From Candidatus Saccharibacteria bacterium RIFCSPHIGHO2_12_FULL_44_22 (GTDB taxonomy: Bacteria > Patescibacteriota > Saccharimonadia > Saccharimonadales > Saccharimonadaceae): 64,000 nucleotides of DNA. Shown piece by piece: positions 45,876-54,832 of this stretch; the first letter of the stretch is position 1; the number at the start of each line of letters is the position of its first letter. The translations under genes were made by a program, and so were the position numbers. The notes beneath the pieces are model-generated. The model saw nothing but the letters and a program-made list of their open reading frames with translations, had not been told where the DNA came from and ran no database searches. The stretch is taken from NCBI GenBank assembly GCA_001790515.1, contig MGCS01000010.1, positions 40,980 through 104,979 on the forward strand, in the 5' to 3' direction.

Positions 45876-46520
45876 CTACCAAGCTGGTCGTGCAGTTCTC
45901 TGTTTGGCAGGAAGTGTACGAAGTGTGTAGTCGCGGGTCCAGTCATTCAAATGGATTGTCGCTATTTTTTCGTGTGCAGCTGCACCAAGTTCGTCAAATG
46001 CTTCAATTAATTCTTCATCGTTCACATCAACAACTGCCTTTAATTCGGCATCAACTGGTATAATGCGGTCATTCCAATAGATAGAATTCAACGCTGCTCG
46101 CGTCAAACCTGATCGGTTATCTGTTGATTTGAGTGCGAAAGCATCGAGTCCGACAGCCTTTTTATCGAGTTTCAAAAGTGATTTTAATCTGACGAGCGTC
46201 GGTGAAGTAAAAGATCTTTCGTACTCCGTGCCCCATGGCGCAATTTTTGCCACACCTATCATATCTGGATTTCCAGGTTCGTACATGCCGTAATAATGCG
46301 TGTCATCTGGTGCCCTGGATAGTCGACCAGCTTGAAGTTCAACTTTTGCTTCATCTCTGGGATCGCATAGTGTACGAAGGTCATCCAGGTCTGCGTTATG
46401 TAGTCGCGAAAAATCGTCCCAAAGAATGGATTGAACGGTATGTGCTACTTCTTTTGTGTCGTAGAGTGATATGTCTGTACGGATTGGATCTATATATACT
46501 TCGTGGTTGTGTTGGCTCAT
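45876..46520 (-). CDS. Hypothetical protein, 214 aa
   Basis: No family recognised. The middle part (THYYGMYEPGNPDMIGVAKI) has a vague acyltransferase-like look but no cofactor loop I can point to. TTGGAG lies about 9 nt before ATG 46520, placing it in the SD-led class. No signal peptide. Neighbours DUF2130 and RsgA are on their own promoters. Confidence 0.6.
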   Translation of the reverse strand: MSQHNHEVYIDPIRTDISLYDTKEVAHTVQSILWDDFSRLHNADLDDLRTLCDPRDEAKVELQAGRLSRAPDDTHYYGMYEPGNPDMIGVAKIAPWGTEYERSFTSPTLVRLKSLLKLDKKAVGLDAFALKSTDNRSGLTRAALNSIYWNDRIIPVDAELKAVVDVNDEELIEAFDELGAAAHEKIATIHLNDWTRDYTLRTLPAKQRTARPAW

Positions 46521-46633
46521 GACTGAAACTCCAATTAGTTACTGATAAATATACCATACCCATACCGTCGTCAGCTGTCGGAAATCTTACAGTCGTTTCC
46601 TATCGAAAGGGACAACTGATACACTAATAGCAG

Positions 46634-47710
46634 ATGAATACACTCAATACGTACGGCTGGGATGACCGGCGAGCGGCAGAATGGACTGGCCTGGCAATGA
46701 GCGGCTATATTCCTGCTCGCGTGGTAGCCGATCACGGTGGGCAGTATCGTGTTGCGTGCCCAGACGAGATTGCTGCACAACTGGCTGGGTCGTTGATGCA
46801 CAAATTAAAAGCGATTGACATGCCAAAGATCGGTGATTGGGTGGCAATCGAGCGAACGGACGACCAGCCAGCTATCATTCAGTCTGTCCTAACCAGGCGA
46901 AGCGAAATCGTTCGCGGGCACGTGGGACGTTTGATTGACAAACAAGTTATCGCAGCAAATATAGACCTGGCGTTTATTGTGCAACCGCTCGATCACGATT
47001 TTAGTCCAACGCGATTAGAACGCTACATCTTCCAGTTGTCCGCACAAAATATTGATGTTGTCATTTTGCTGAACAAAGCGGATAAGGCGCTTGATGCAGC
47101 TGACAAACAAATCGAAATCAAAGACCTCAAAGCAGAATCAATTGTGATGAGTGCGCTGAACGACACAGATCTGTCACGTGTCGAATCGTTTATCCAGCCC
47201 GGACAGACGATAGTTGTTATGGGTTCGTCGGGCGCTGGTAAATCAACACTTATTAATAAATTATTAGGCGAAGAACGTCAGAAAACACAATCGGTACGTG
47301 AGCGCGATTCAAAGGGGCGACATACGACCGTCCACCGTGAATTATTTGTGCTGCCAAACGGTGGACTGATTATTGATACGCCGGGTATTCGCGAACTACA
47401 GCTGTGGGGTGACTACGCTGACCTAGAGGTGCTATTCCCCGAGATTTTCGATGCGATTCGCCACTGCCACTACCCTAACTGCCAGCACGATACCGAATCT
47501 CAGTGCGCAGTGAAAGCTGGGTTTGCCGATGGAACGATTGATCCGGTGCGATTTCGTATTTATACTAATTTCAAACAAGAACTAGACGGGTTAGAAAAGC
47601 GACGCGGGTATATTGCCGAGCGCAAATCTGCACAGTCCAAAGAATCGTTTAAACGTCGACGGCTGCGTGATTTGCGCCATAGTGCTGCGGTTGAAATGGA
47701 CGACGAATAG
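46634..47710 (+). CDS. rsgA: Ribosome small-subunit GTPase RsgA, 358 aa
   Basis: A circularly permuted GTPase that assists late 30S maturation. N-terminal OB domain (GDWVAIERTDDQPAII), then G4 (VILLNKADK) before G1 (VMGSSGAGKSTLINKLLG) and G3 (LIIDTPGIREL), and a C-terminal zinc domain with HCHYPNCQH and C in ESQCAVKAG. Length is usual. TACACT ends 8 nt before the ATG. Followed by the SRAP gene with its own promoter. Confidence 0.95.
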   Translation: MNTLNTYGWDDRRAAEWTGLAMSGYIPARVVADHGGQYRVACPDEIAAQLAGSLMHKLKAIDMPKIGDWVAIERTDDQPAIIQSVLTRRSEIVRGHVGRLIDKQVIAANIDLAFIVQPLDHDFSPTRLERYIFQLSAQNIDVVILLNKADKALDAADKQIEIKDLKAESIVMSALNDTDLSRVESFIQPGQTIVVMGSSGAGKSTLINKLLGEERQKTQSVRERDSKGRHTTVHRELFVLPNGGLIIDTPGIRELQLWGDYADLEVLFPEIFDAIRHCHYPNCQHDTESQCAVKAGFADGTIDPVRFRIYTNFKQELDGLEKRRGYIAERKSAQSKESFKRRRLRDLRHSAAVEMDDE

Positions 47711-47742
47711 GCATTGTACCCCTGGTGCGGTATACTAGTACA

Positions 47743-48411
47743 ATGTTTGATCGCTACGCCATTTATGAAATAGAGTCACTTCGTGATAGATTTAGCCTAC
47801 CAAATGGCGTACCTGCTGGCGTAAAGCGAAATTATAACGTCAGCCCAACGAATTATGTGCCGGTCATTTTAGTAAAAGACAATGTCCGTGTTTTGCAGCA
47901 AATGAACTGGGGATTTGTCACCCAAGGCGCCAAAGATATGAATGGTGTGTTTCGCTACAAAACGTTTAGCGCAAAATCCGAAACAGTGTTCAACAAAACA
48001 ATGTGGCGCGATGCGGTACGATCACGGCGCTGCATCATACCGGCCAACGGATTTTATGAATGGACAAAGACGGATGCTGGAAAGCATCCGTACTACACGC
48101 AATTGGCCGACAAGAGCCTGTTTGGGTTTGCCGGAGTCTACTCATCGTGGATTGATCCCGAAGGCAAAGAGCATGCGACGTGTGCAATCCTAACGATCGA
48201 CGGACATTCAACGACACTCCGCCAAAAAAACCGTCGCCCAATTATTATTAGCAAAGCAGACGAACAATTATGGTTAGACCCGGTTGTTGTCGATGCGAAT
48301 GATTTGTACGGCTGCATGAAATCATATACTGATGACATGCTGAGCGTGACAAAAGCGAATACTGCACTGACTTCACCAAAAGCAAAGGGTTCTGGATTAC
48401 TTATTCCATAG
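47743..48411 (+). CDS. SRAP (HMCES/YedK)-family protein lacking catalytic Cys2, 222 aa
   Basis: The SRAP fold is evident: NYNVSPTNYVPVI, LQQMNWGF, FSAKSETV, CIIPANGFYEW (Glu near residue 106) and GFAGVYSSWID. In HMCES/YedK the residue after Met is a Cys that crosslinks to abasic sites, usually MCGR; here the start is MFDR. The conserved His of H-x-R-M-P is also replaced (KNRRP). TATACT ends 6 nt before this ATG, and upstream extension gives no Cys at position 2. It may bind DNA or have lost the crosslinking function. Confidence 0.85.
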   Translation: MFDRYAIYEIESLRDRFSLPNGVPAGVKRNYNVSPTNYVPVILVKDNVRVLQQMNWGFVTQGAKDMNGVFRYKTFSAKSETVFNKTMWRDAVRSRRCIIPANGFYEWTKTDAGKHPYYTQLADKSLFGFAGVYSSWIDPEGKEHATCAILTIDGHSTTLRQKNRRPIIISKADEQLWLDPVVVDANDLYGCMKSYTDDMLSVTKANTALTSPKAKGSGLLIP

Positions 48412-48988
48412 CGGTAAGGCTTAGATCTAACAATCTCAAGTCTCTATTCTCGTTTCTTTGAATTGTAACGATGCTTCTGGCCACAAAGCCGATACCCGAC
48501 ATCAACAGCCCCTGCTCGTATGAACTGAGGTTCTTACGGGCACTGTATTCAGCAACAGCGTGATACATTATTGGTAGCCGCATCCTTTCCGCGCTTCCAG
48601 AGATATGAATACGGTCAAACATATCGTGCATCTTTGGGTTGTGTAATTGTAGGTTTTTTTGAATGGTTTGCATAGATACACTCAGCTGCGAGGACAGTCT
48701 ACTATCGTAGGATTTACCCAGTGCACGTCTCCCAAGTTCTATGCCAATCAGTGTTCCGTTGAGCAGATAACGGCGCTCATCATGTCGTCGTCTCGAATTT
48801 ATTTCCAAGTGATTAGGCACGTCGTTGCGGTACACTTCTGTGCCAAGTAGGAAGTATGAATCAGACACTACGTGGTCGCTCCACTCAATGTCATTCATAA
48901 ACTCGACTTCACAAGCAAGCCGTTTATTTGCTTCGTCTAAGCCTGCAAGTGTCGATTCTTGCATGGAGAAATGATTAAAATTACTCAT
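48401..48988 (-). CDS. Hypothetical protein, 195 aa
   Basis: Unrecognised, helical, no membrane segment; central segment RRYLLNGTLIGIELGRRALG. It starts 3 nt after the stop of the acidic protein gene, so the two form an operon. The 3' end overlaps the convergent SRAP gene by 11 nt. Function unknown. Confidence 0.65.
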   Translation of the reverse strand: MSNFNHFSMQESTLAGLDEANKRLACEVEFMNDIEWSDHVVSDSYFLLGTEVYRNDVPNHLEINSRRRHDERRYLLNGTLIGIELGRRALGKSYDSRLSSQLSVSMQTIQKNLQLHNPKMHDMFDRIHISGSAERMRLPIMYHAVAEYSARKNLSSYEQGLLMSGIGFVARSIVTIQRNENRDLRLLDLSLTAME

Positions 48989-48991
48989 CGC

Positions 48992-49819
48992 CTAGGTTTG
49001 GTTTGTACCATACCTTTTATGATACTCAACGTTATGCACAAGGTCATTAATCGCATCAGTAATGTATTCTGGATCGGTAATGTCATAGCCTCTCGAGAGT
49101 ATCGACCGAGCTAATCCATCGAGCGCCAGATCTCGTTCGGGTTCCGGTGTCTTTAGTATGTCGCGCAACTCTTGTTTGTCCAACTCGTCTGCTTTGGTTG
49201 TTGTGTCGACACTTAATATCTGAGCAGAGATAGACTCAACTAGCGTCTGATTGATCTCGCCATTTTCATTAGTTGTTGCGCCAGTGATTTGATGTGCCAC
49301 AAATTCAGTACTCAGTGCAAAGGTCGCAGCGAGTGGCCAGAACTTTTCTTCGTACGATGCGCTGTCAATAATCTCACTTGTGTCAGGCGAAGATCGACTT
49401 AAAAGTCCGTGAACGACGAGTGTAGCGTCGTATGTGTCTCTAATAAAATCATCGTAAACTTCCTCCTCCCTTTCATTTACCCGAACTGCTTCATAGGTTT
49501 CGTTATCAAAACGAAAATGATTCAATGCAATCCCTCCAGCTTCATCATATGTAGTTAGGTAAAAAACACTACCTTCTTCGCTGTATGCGACTTTTGTAAG
49601 TGCTACTCTACATTCTCCGCTTTTGTCATACCAATCTGCCATCGGCATATTGTCCTCGTCTTCTATGAGTGACGCCCCATCGCTCATAATCGCGGTAGTA
49701 ATGGTTTCGATTTCGCCTATTCGCCGTTCGTGATCTTCAAAATTTTTATCATCATCCGCTCCATCACCGAACTCATCTGGCTCACTGCTTGGCATGGGTT
49801 CAAAGAATGGGTTGCTCAT
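48992..49819 (-). CDS. Acidic hypothetical protein, 275 aa
   Basis: The N-terminus is strongly acidic (DEFGDGADDDKNFEDHE), followed by mixed domains; no family recognised. A textbook promoter TTGACA, 17 nt, TACAGT ends 6 nt before ATG 49819, so this start and not the upstream ATG codons is used, and the message is leaderless. First gene of a two-gene operon with 48401-48988. Confidence 0.68.
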   Translation of the reverse strand: MSNPFFEPMPSSEPDEFGDGADDDKNFEDHERRIGEIETITTAIMSDGASLIEDEDNMPMADWYDKSGECRVALTKVAYSEEGSVFYLTTYDEAGGIALNHFRFDNETYEAVRVNEREEEVYDDFIRDTYDATLVVHGLLSRSSPDTSEIIDSASYEEKFWPLAATFALSTEFVAHQITGATTNENGEINQTLVESISAQILSVDTTTKADELDKQELRDILKTPEPERDLALDGLARSILSRGYDITDPEYITDAINDLVHNVEYHKRYGTNQT

Positions 49820-49945
49820 GATGATACTGTATTGCTTCATTATGATACTGTCAAACGTAAGCATTCTGAATAATTCAAACTGATATCATTGCATAATTTT
49901 GGCTTAGATGAAATAATATACTCACCATTTAAACTAGGAGTAGAT

Positions 49946-50328
49946 ATGGCTAGTGAATCGTTGGCGATATATATCAACCATCTAAACCTAATGATGATTC
50001 ATGGTGTTCTTGGGCGAAAATACCTTACGAAGGTGACGAAAGCCTTGCTGCGCTGCATTACCGTGTCGAAATGACATTCTCTCCAATCCTTGAGCGTCAT
50101 CGCCAATCTATTATTCAAATTGATACTCGTCATAACAGTGGCTCAGAACATATGGGTGTTGAAGTGTTTTATCGGAGTCCTGCTATCGTCTCGCTGATAC
50201 ATAGAGCGATTGCTGAAACGATGTATGCTCCCAAGCACCATGCAGAACTTGTAGCCAAGTCAGACTATTATATTCCAGGCTGTCAACTGGACAAAAATGG
50301 TAGTATTATCTATCCAGACGAGGATTAG
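49946..50328 (+). pseudogene. Frameshifted hypothetical gene, about 126 codons
   Basis: ATG 49946 with AGGAG 5 nt upstream begins MASESLAIY. The coherent continuation (QPSKPNDDSWCSWAK, then YEGDESLAALHYRVEMTFSP and on to YPDED) lies in the -1 frame, which has no start of its own until ATG 50071. The switch falls at an (AT)4 run (49967-49974). Read literally there are two frames, 49946-50074 and 50071-50328, overlapping as ATGA, so a two-protein operon is the other reading. Function unknown. Confidence 0.5.
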
Positions 50329-50333
50329 AACTT

Positions 50334-50957
50334 CTATACCTTTGCAATGATGGGAAGCTGTTTCAAGTAGCTATTCTGTTCTATGAGTGTCACGATGATC
50401 TGCGCGACTTCATTTCGCGAGGTAAATGTTTTGACCGGGCCATTTGGCGATAGGAAATATGTACCGACCTTTTGATTAGTGAGTTTCAGTACTCGTACGA
50501 CCGTCCAGTCTAGCTGACTGTTTTGTAAGATGCTGATATGATTTTGGCCATCCTTGATGCGTTCCGGGTCTATAATCGTAATCGCAGCGTTCATAATTCT
50601 ATCGATGAGCGTTATTCTATCGCCTGGCATGCGGACGGCAGTGCCAGTAAGCCCGACATATCGCTTTATTTGTTGCTGTTCCATAGCAGTGACGATTACC
50701 TTTGTAGCGTCAGTTTGAACTGTGGCCGGAGATCCTTTTACGTGTCCAATCAAATTAACGACGCAATCACAACCTTGGATCAGCTGACTGACGCTCAGCA
50801 GATCGGTTGCATCGCATGTTTTGACAGTTAAATCCTTCTGATCGTTAAAAGGATTTGAACGATGAACGCCAGCTACTACTTCGTGTCCGGCTGTGAGTGC
50901 GGCATGCACGAATGCTTGACCTGATTTTCCGTTGGCGGCGATAACGGCAATTCTCAT
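50334..50957 (-). CDS. NAD(P)-binding SDR-type protein, 207 aa
   Basis: A Rossmann protein of the atypical SDR/NmrA-like group: MRIAVIAANGKSGQAFV (glycine motif AANGKSG), VNLIGHVKGS, KRYVGLTGT and DWTVVRVLKLT. These bind NADPH and act as reductases or redox sensors. ATG 50957 is 1 nt after the pilin stop; the 75-codon upstream frame is only a shadow of the pilin gene. Likely translated from the pilin transcript. Confidence 0.82.
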   Translation of the reverse strand: MRIAVIAANGKSGQAFVHAALTAGHEVVAGVHRSNPFNDQKDLTVKTCDATDLLSVSQLIQGCDCVVNLIGHVKGSPATVQTDATKVIVTAMEQQQIKRYVGLTGTAVRMPGDRITLIDRIMNAAITIIDPERIKDGQNHISILQNSQLDWTVVRVLKLTNQKVGTYFLSPNGPVKTFTSRNEVAQIIVTLIEQNSYLKQLPIIAKV

Positions 50958-50958
50958 C

Positions 50959-51522
50959 CTAATCCCATGATTTCCATCCGGGACTACCCCATCCTGGTGG
51001 ATGATAGCCTTGCGCATAAGACCTGTTCGGTTCTCCTGTATCTGGAATACCATAAATTTTACAGTCTGTTCCATGTGCACCTGTCCATGCACCTGTATAC
51101 GTTTGCCCACTACCTCCAGATGAATGAGTAAACTGTGCTTTTGACTTGCTTTTCGCTGCAACGACAAAACGAGCATTTGCACCAGCGGTGATCGCGCAGT
51201 ATAGCATATTGCCTGTCGTTTCGTCGTAGCTGCCTCTTGAAGCTTTAAATCCTAACGACTCTAGCTGTGCAGTGGTCGAAGGATATTCATCGTTATGGGT
51301 GTAAAATATTTGAAGTTTGTTTGACAAACTTTTAAGATCACTTTTTATTGCACTATCGTTCGCCCTGTTTGTTACGCCTTGGTATGCAACAATGACAATC
51401 GCAGCTAATATACCAATGACTACTATGACGATTAGTAGCTCGACAATCGTAAATCCTCGAGTCTTCACTTGCGGCGCTGCCATTGAGAATGTGTGAGATG
51501 CTTGAATATATTTATTAATCAT
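50959..51522 (-). CDS. Type IV pilin-like protein, 187 aa
   Basis: Prepilin signature GFTIVELLIVI after a positively charged leader (QVKTRG), with cleavage expected between G and F, Glu5 present, then a single hydrophobic helix and a globular C-terminus with two cysteines. Forms or joins a surface pilus used for adhesion or twitching. No assembly genes (pilB/C/D) are in the window. The C-terminal domain is Gly/Pro/Trp-rich (GYHPPGWGSPGW), unlike the two other pilins at 57.6-58.8 kb. Confidence 0.9.
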   Translation of the reverse strand: MINKYIQASHTFSMAAPQVKTRGFTIVELLIVIVVIGILAAIVIVAYQGVTNRANDSAIKSDLKSLSNKLQIFYTHNDEYPSTTAQLESLGFKASRGSYDETTGNMLYCAITAGANARFVVAAKSKSKAQFTHSSGGSGQTYTGAWTGAHGTDCKIYGIPDTGEPNRSYAQGYHPPGWGSPGWKSWD

Positions 51523-51682
51523 AAGTACTATGCAAAGTATACTACAATCTTATTCAACCGTCAGCACTTAAGAATATATGGCGCTTGTACTGTGGAAATG
51601 CTGGCCGTTTCTACTGTTATGTCTCGCGTCCGAAGGCACTCAAAACTACACACTATTCACAATTTGACACGCATAGAACCGT

Positions 51683-52552
51683 TTATTTATGAAGCTGTTT
51701 TGTTTCAATACCGTGTACGACAATCTGAGGCATCGCTATGATGATTTTGTCGTGCGCGAATGCCTTTAGCAGTCGACGGCGGAAGTCGCCAGCGATTGTC
51801 CATTGCTCTGCTGGCATGACTTTTCCGACTGCCTTGACAGTTACGCCCGAATCAGTGAACGTATCGACACGGAGGTATTGGATAGGTTCGCTAATTAGTT
51901 TGCCGTACGTTTCGTCCTGCAACATTGCATTGCCGACTTCGTTCATGACTTTTTCGACCTTGTCGATATCAGTACCGAATGCAACAGTAACGTCTACGAC
52001 GACACTCGAATACTCGAACGTGCGATTGGTGATAACACTGGCTTCGCCATTTCTGACGATGTTGAGCGTCCCGTCTAGGTCGCGTAGTTTTGTGATACGT
52101 AATGAGATATCTTCGACCACGCCAGATGTGCCGATCCCAGTTGTTCCGCCACTAAGCGTCACGATATCGCCCACGCGATATTGGTTTTCGAGTAAGATGT
52201 AAATACCAGCGACGTAGTCGCGAATGGTTGTCTGCGCACCCAGCCCAATGACGATGCCGATCAGCCCCGCACTCGCCGCAATCGCTCCAAAGTTTAGGTT
52301 AAAAATAGATGCAATAGTACCGATAGCAACTACCCAAATAACCACACCGGCTAATGTGCCGAACACTTTACTGATAGTGTCTTCGCGCTTGCGTTCTTCG
52401 GCACGGGTGACATATTTATGGCTTTTGATGACTTGACGAACGATGCGGTCGATAATATTGCCACTTATCATTTTGATAAGCAATGCTGCGATTATGACGA
52501 TAATTGTTTGGATAATGGGGTTTTGCAGGACTTGTTGGATGTCTGAACTCAT
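51683..52552 (-). CDS. MscS-type mechanosensitive channel, 289 aa
   Basis: Three N-terminal spans, then the pore helix and beta domain: GAIAASAGLIGIVIGLGAQ (TM3/pore) and RVGDIVTLSGGTTGIGTSGVVEDISLR (beta domain). It releases solutes on membrane stretch. TACAGT ends 6 nt before ATG 52552, so the 48-codon upstream frame is rejected. Stands alone. Confidence 0.92.
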   Translation of the reverse strand: MSSDIQQVLQNPIIQTIIVIIAALLIKMISGNIIDRIVRQVIKSHKYVTRAEERKREDTISKVFGTLAGVVIWVVAIGTIASIFNLNFGAIAASAGLIGIVIGLGAQTTIRDYVAGIYILLENQYRVGDIVTLSGGTTGIGTSGVVEDISLRITKLRDLDGTLNIVRNGEASVITNRTFEYSSVVVDVTVAFGTDIDKVEKVMNEVGNAMLQDETYGKLISEPIQYLRVDTFTDSGVTVKAVGKVMPAEQWTIAGDFRRRLLKAFAHDKIIIAMPQIVVHGIETKQLHK

Positions 52553-52602
52553 AGTACTACTGTAGCATGACAAAGGTAGCAACGACAGGCTACAAATTAA
52601 AC

Positions 52603-52628
52603 GATCCGCCATGTTTCCATGGCGGATC
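52603..52628 (-). terminator. Perfect 11-bp hairpin after the 52641 gene
   Basis: GATCCGCCATG and CATGGCGGATC flank a 4-nt loop; on the minus strand GTTTAATTT follows. Also separates it from the mscS promoter. Confidence 0.7.
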
Positions 52629-52640
52629 TTGTTTAACAGC

Positions 52641-53171
52641 TTAGGTCCAGAGGTGGCCGAGACCAAAGCGGATGGTATCGAGCATGTCCAGCTCATTCAC
52701 TAGAGATGTCTGCATTTTTTCGGGTGTCTCGCGTAGGCCGTACCCCGACTTTGGATGTATCAGCGGTTCGTAGAGTTCCGCTGTTTGCTTTACGTAGAGC
52801 ACTCCGTGGTGGTCGATGACTGCAGAGTACGTCCAGGCGTCGGTAGGTGCCGATCTCGCCACATGCCACACGACTACTCGCACTCTGCCCTGATGTTGCT
52901 TGACGTTCAAGAGTTCTGACCCCTTCAATGCGTTGTCGATGTCGGCTGCTGAGTAACTATCTCTGCGTGCTGTGGCGACATCGATGGCATTCATGATCTT
53001 CTCGACCAGTTCCGCGCATTGCCTGACAAGCGTTCCAATCTCTCGGTGATCCTCGTAGCTGTTCCCGCTGCGTAGAAATTCTTCCTGTAGGTGTAGCAGA
53101 TATGCCCTGCCTTCACGACGCAAGCTGGCGTCGTAGAACGCGGAGTCGTTGCAGATAGGTGTTGTATTCAT
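52641..53171 (-). CDS. Hypothetical protein, 176 aa
   Basis: Unrecognised soluble protein: a helical N-terminal half (REIGTLVRQCAELVEKIMNA) and a beta-rich middle (GRVRVVVWHVARSA). AGGATCAG lies 6-8 nt before ATG 53171. It ends in a perfect hairpin and is GC-richer than the leaderless neighbours. No functional clue from the neighbours. Confidence 0.6.
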   Translation of the reverse strand: MNTTPICNDSAFYDASLRREGRAYLLHLQEEFLRSGNSYEDHREIGTLVRQCAELVEKIMNAIDVATARRDSYSAADIDNALKGSELLNVKQHQGRVRVVVWHVARSAPTDAWTYSAVIDHHGVLYVKQTAELYEPLIHPKSGYGLRETPEKMQTSLVNELDMLDTIRFGLGHLWT

Positions 53172-53318
53172 AGTCTGATCCTGATCTCTCGATGGACTGT
53201 CGACTGTTAAACATCATTTTGATGAGCAACAGTATGGATGTAGGCTCGACAAAACTATGAATACTATACATTAAAATGATATTGACTACAAGTAAATAAG
53301 CATGTAATAAAATGAAAA

Positions 53319-53345
53319 CACCCCACCCTGCAAGAGGGCGGGATG
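53319..53345 (-). terminator. Terminator after the TetR-like regulator
   Basis: Minus strand: CATCCCGCCCT pairs with AGGGTGGGGTG (G-U pairs allowed) around CTTGC, then TTTT. Confidence 0.7.
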
Positions 53346-53367
53346 CTCTCGATTGCAAGATGAGGTG

Positions 53368-53949
53368 CTATGCACTGACTGTCACGGCAACCAATGTTTC
53401 GTAGCGAATGGTTGCCGCCTCGATAGTGCGCTGTCCATGTTCGACGACATCTACTACGATGTCCCGGATGTTGTCGACGCAGTGCTCTGGAAGCCAAGTC
53501 GAGTATCCAGGTTCTTTCTCGGTGATCTGGTCTAGCAATGCACGGAGGTCATCTGCGAGGAGCTCGACAAGATTTGCTCCGTTGTTGGCGAACGCCTTCT
53601 CGTAGATCGATGCCGCAGCGAGGATTGCCCTGACTTCGTCGTCGCAATACAGTTGCTTGACAAACCACTGCAGGCTTCCTCGAGGGCTGTGATCAACCGT
53701 GTAGTCTGCGATGACGGTGTGAAACTGCTGGTAAAGCGGCACCATCATCTCGACGATGAAGTCGTCGCCTTTACCGACATGCTTCTGTATGGTTCCGCCT
53801 GAGAAATGACTTTTCTCGACGATCTCCTTCTTCATGATCGCAGAGGTCTTCTCTTTTAGTAGTGACAGGATGATTCTTTGCAGAATCAGTCTTGTGCGGT
53901 TCGTTTTTGCATTGCCAGCCCGGGTTCGGTAACCGGATAGCTTGACCAT
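53368..53949 (-). CDS. TetR/AcrR-like transcriptional regulator, 193 aa
   Basis: An N-terminal three-helix DNA-binding region (RLILQRIILSLLKEK, then IVEKSHFSGGTIQKHVGK) is followed by a helical ligand domain (about 80-193). The recognition helix is less canonical than typical TetR. ATG 53949 was chosen; AGAAAGG is 10 nt upstream. The -10 TGaTATAGT makes a leader of about 40 nt. Divergent from the FMN reductase gene at 54165, which it may control. Confidence 0.72.
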   Translation of the reverse strand: MVKLSGYRTRAGNAKTNRTRLILQRIILSLLKEKTSAIMKKEIVEKSHFSGGTIQKHVGKGDDFIVEMMVPLYQQFHTVIADYTVDHSPRGSLQWFVKQLYCDDEVRAILAAASIYEKAFANNGANLVELLADDLRALLDQITEKEPGYSTWLPEHCVDNIRDIVVDVVEHGQRTIEAATIRYETLVAVTVSA

Positions 53950-54064
53950 GTGCGCCCAGCCTTTCTGTGAATGGGATAACAATACTATATCATATTAATT
54001 AAAATAAAAAAGAATCATTAAATTCAATATCGTAATAATCTTTTTGTCAATGCTATACATAATA

Positions 54065-54083
54065 TAGTATTTACGATATACTA
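54065..54083 (+). promoter_or_regulatory. Candidate operator in the TetR-reductase divergent region
   Basis: TAGTAT and ATACTA are arranged as an inverted repeat around 7 nt, about 85 nt before the reductase ATG. ATACTATAT recurs near the regulator promoter (53982-53990). Placement suits a TetR-family dimer. Confidence 0.4.
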
Positions 54084-54164
54084 AATATAGCAATGAAGTT
54101 GTCATCATTCATTTTGACACTTGATTCTATATAACCAATTAATGAAATACGGAGTATATTACCC

Positions 54165-54695
54165 ATGTCTACTATTCTTGTTGTTCTTGGAAGCGCACGA
54201 CCTGGTCGCGTAGCCGACAAAGTACTTAACTATATCAAAGCAGATGTCGAAACACGTGACGATGTGACTATCACTGTTGCCGATCTAAAAGAAATTAATC
54301 TTCCGTTCTTTGATAACGAACAGCCGCCAATCTCACCCGACTATACAATCACCAATCCACAAGTCGCCGCATGGAGCGAAATGGTGAAATCTGCAGACAG
54401 CGTGCTGTTTATCACGCCTGAGTATAACCATACGCTGAGTGCTATCCAAAAGAACGCCCTCGATTCACTTGGACCTGACTGGAATGAAAAGCCTGCGACT
54501 GCAGTTGCTTATGGTTGGAGTGGTGGTTCGCTTGCAGTGGAAACACTTCGTGAAGTTCTAGGTCACCTAAAGGCAGACGTCAAACACGATATCGCTCAGC
54601 TTGGATTCATGAAAGACCTAAATCCAGACGGCTCGTTACTTGACGAAGCAAATGTTGCATTGCAGATCAAGGCCGCGATTGACGAAATCGCCTAG
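54165..54695 (+). CDS. NADPH-dependent FMN reductase, 176 aa
   Basis: Flavodoxin-like fold: phosphate loop LGSARPGRVADKV, ADLKEINLPFFD, and the TPEYNHTLSAIQKNALD signature of the NADPH-dependent FMN reductase/azoreductase group. Reduces FMN, quinones or azo compounds. A TTGACA element lies about 50 nt upstream and ACGGAG is about 10 nt before the ATG. Probably regulated by the divergent TetR-like protein. Confidence 0.9.
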   Translation: MSTILVVLGSARPGRVADKVLNYIKADVETRDDVTITVADLKEINLPFFDNEQPPISPDYTITNPQVAAWSEMVKSADSVLFITPEYNHTLSAIQKNALDSLGPDWNEKPATAVAYGWSGGSLAVETLREVLGHLKADVKHDIAQLGFMKDLNPDGSLLDEANVALQIKAAIDEIA

Positions 54696-54712
54696 TAGAA
54701 TAGTTTACTGAC

Positions 54713-54740
54713 AAAGACACCGGTTTTCCCGGTGTCTTTT
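54713..54740 (+). terminator. Terminator of the FMN reductase gene
   Basis: AAAGACACCGG and CCGGTGTCTTT form an 11-bp stem, ending in TTTT, 18 nt after the stop. Confidence 0.85.
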
Positions 54741-54832
54741 ATATAAAGCACGGTTTTAGTAACCGTTAGTGCCTGGCCGAATATGATAGATTTTTCACAC
54801 GCTCCCATTGCTTCATCTGCTATGATGTTGCA

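Noticed and set aside
50960..51182. 75-codon N-terminal extension of the SDR gene
   Set aside because: It is a shadow of the pilin gene in another frame; the Rossmann start MRIAVIAANGKSG at 50957 is clearly the true N-terminus.
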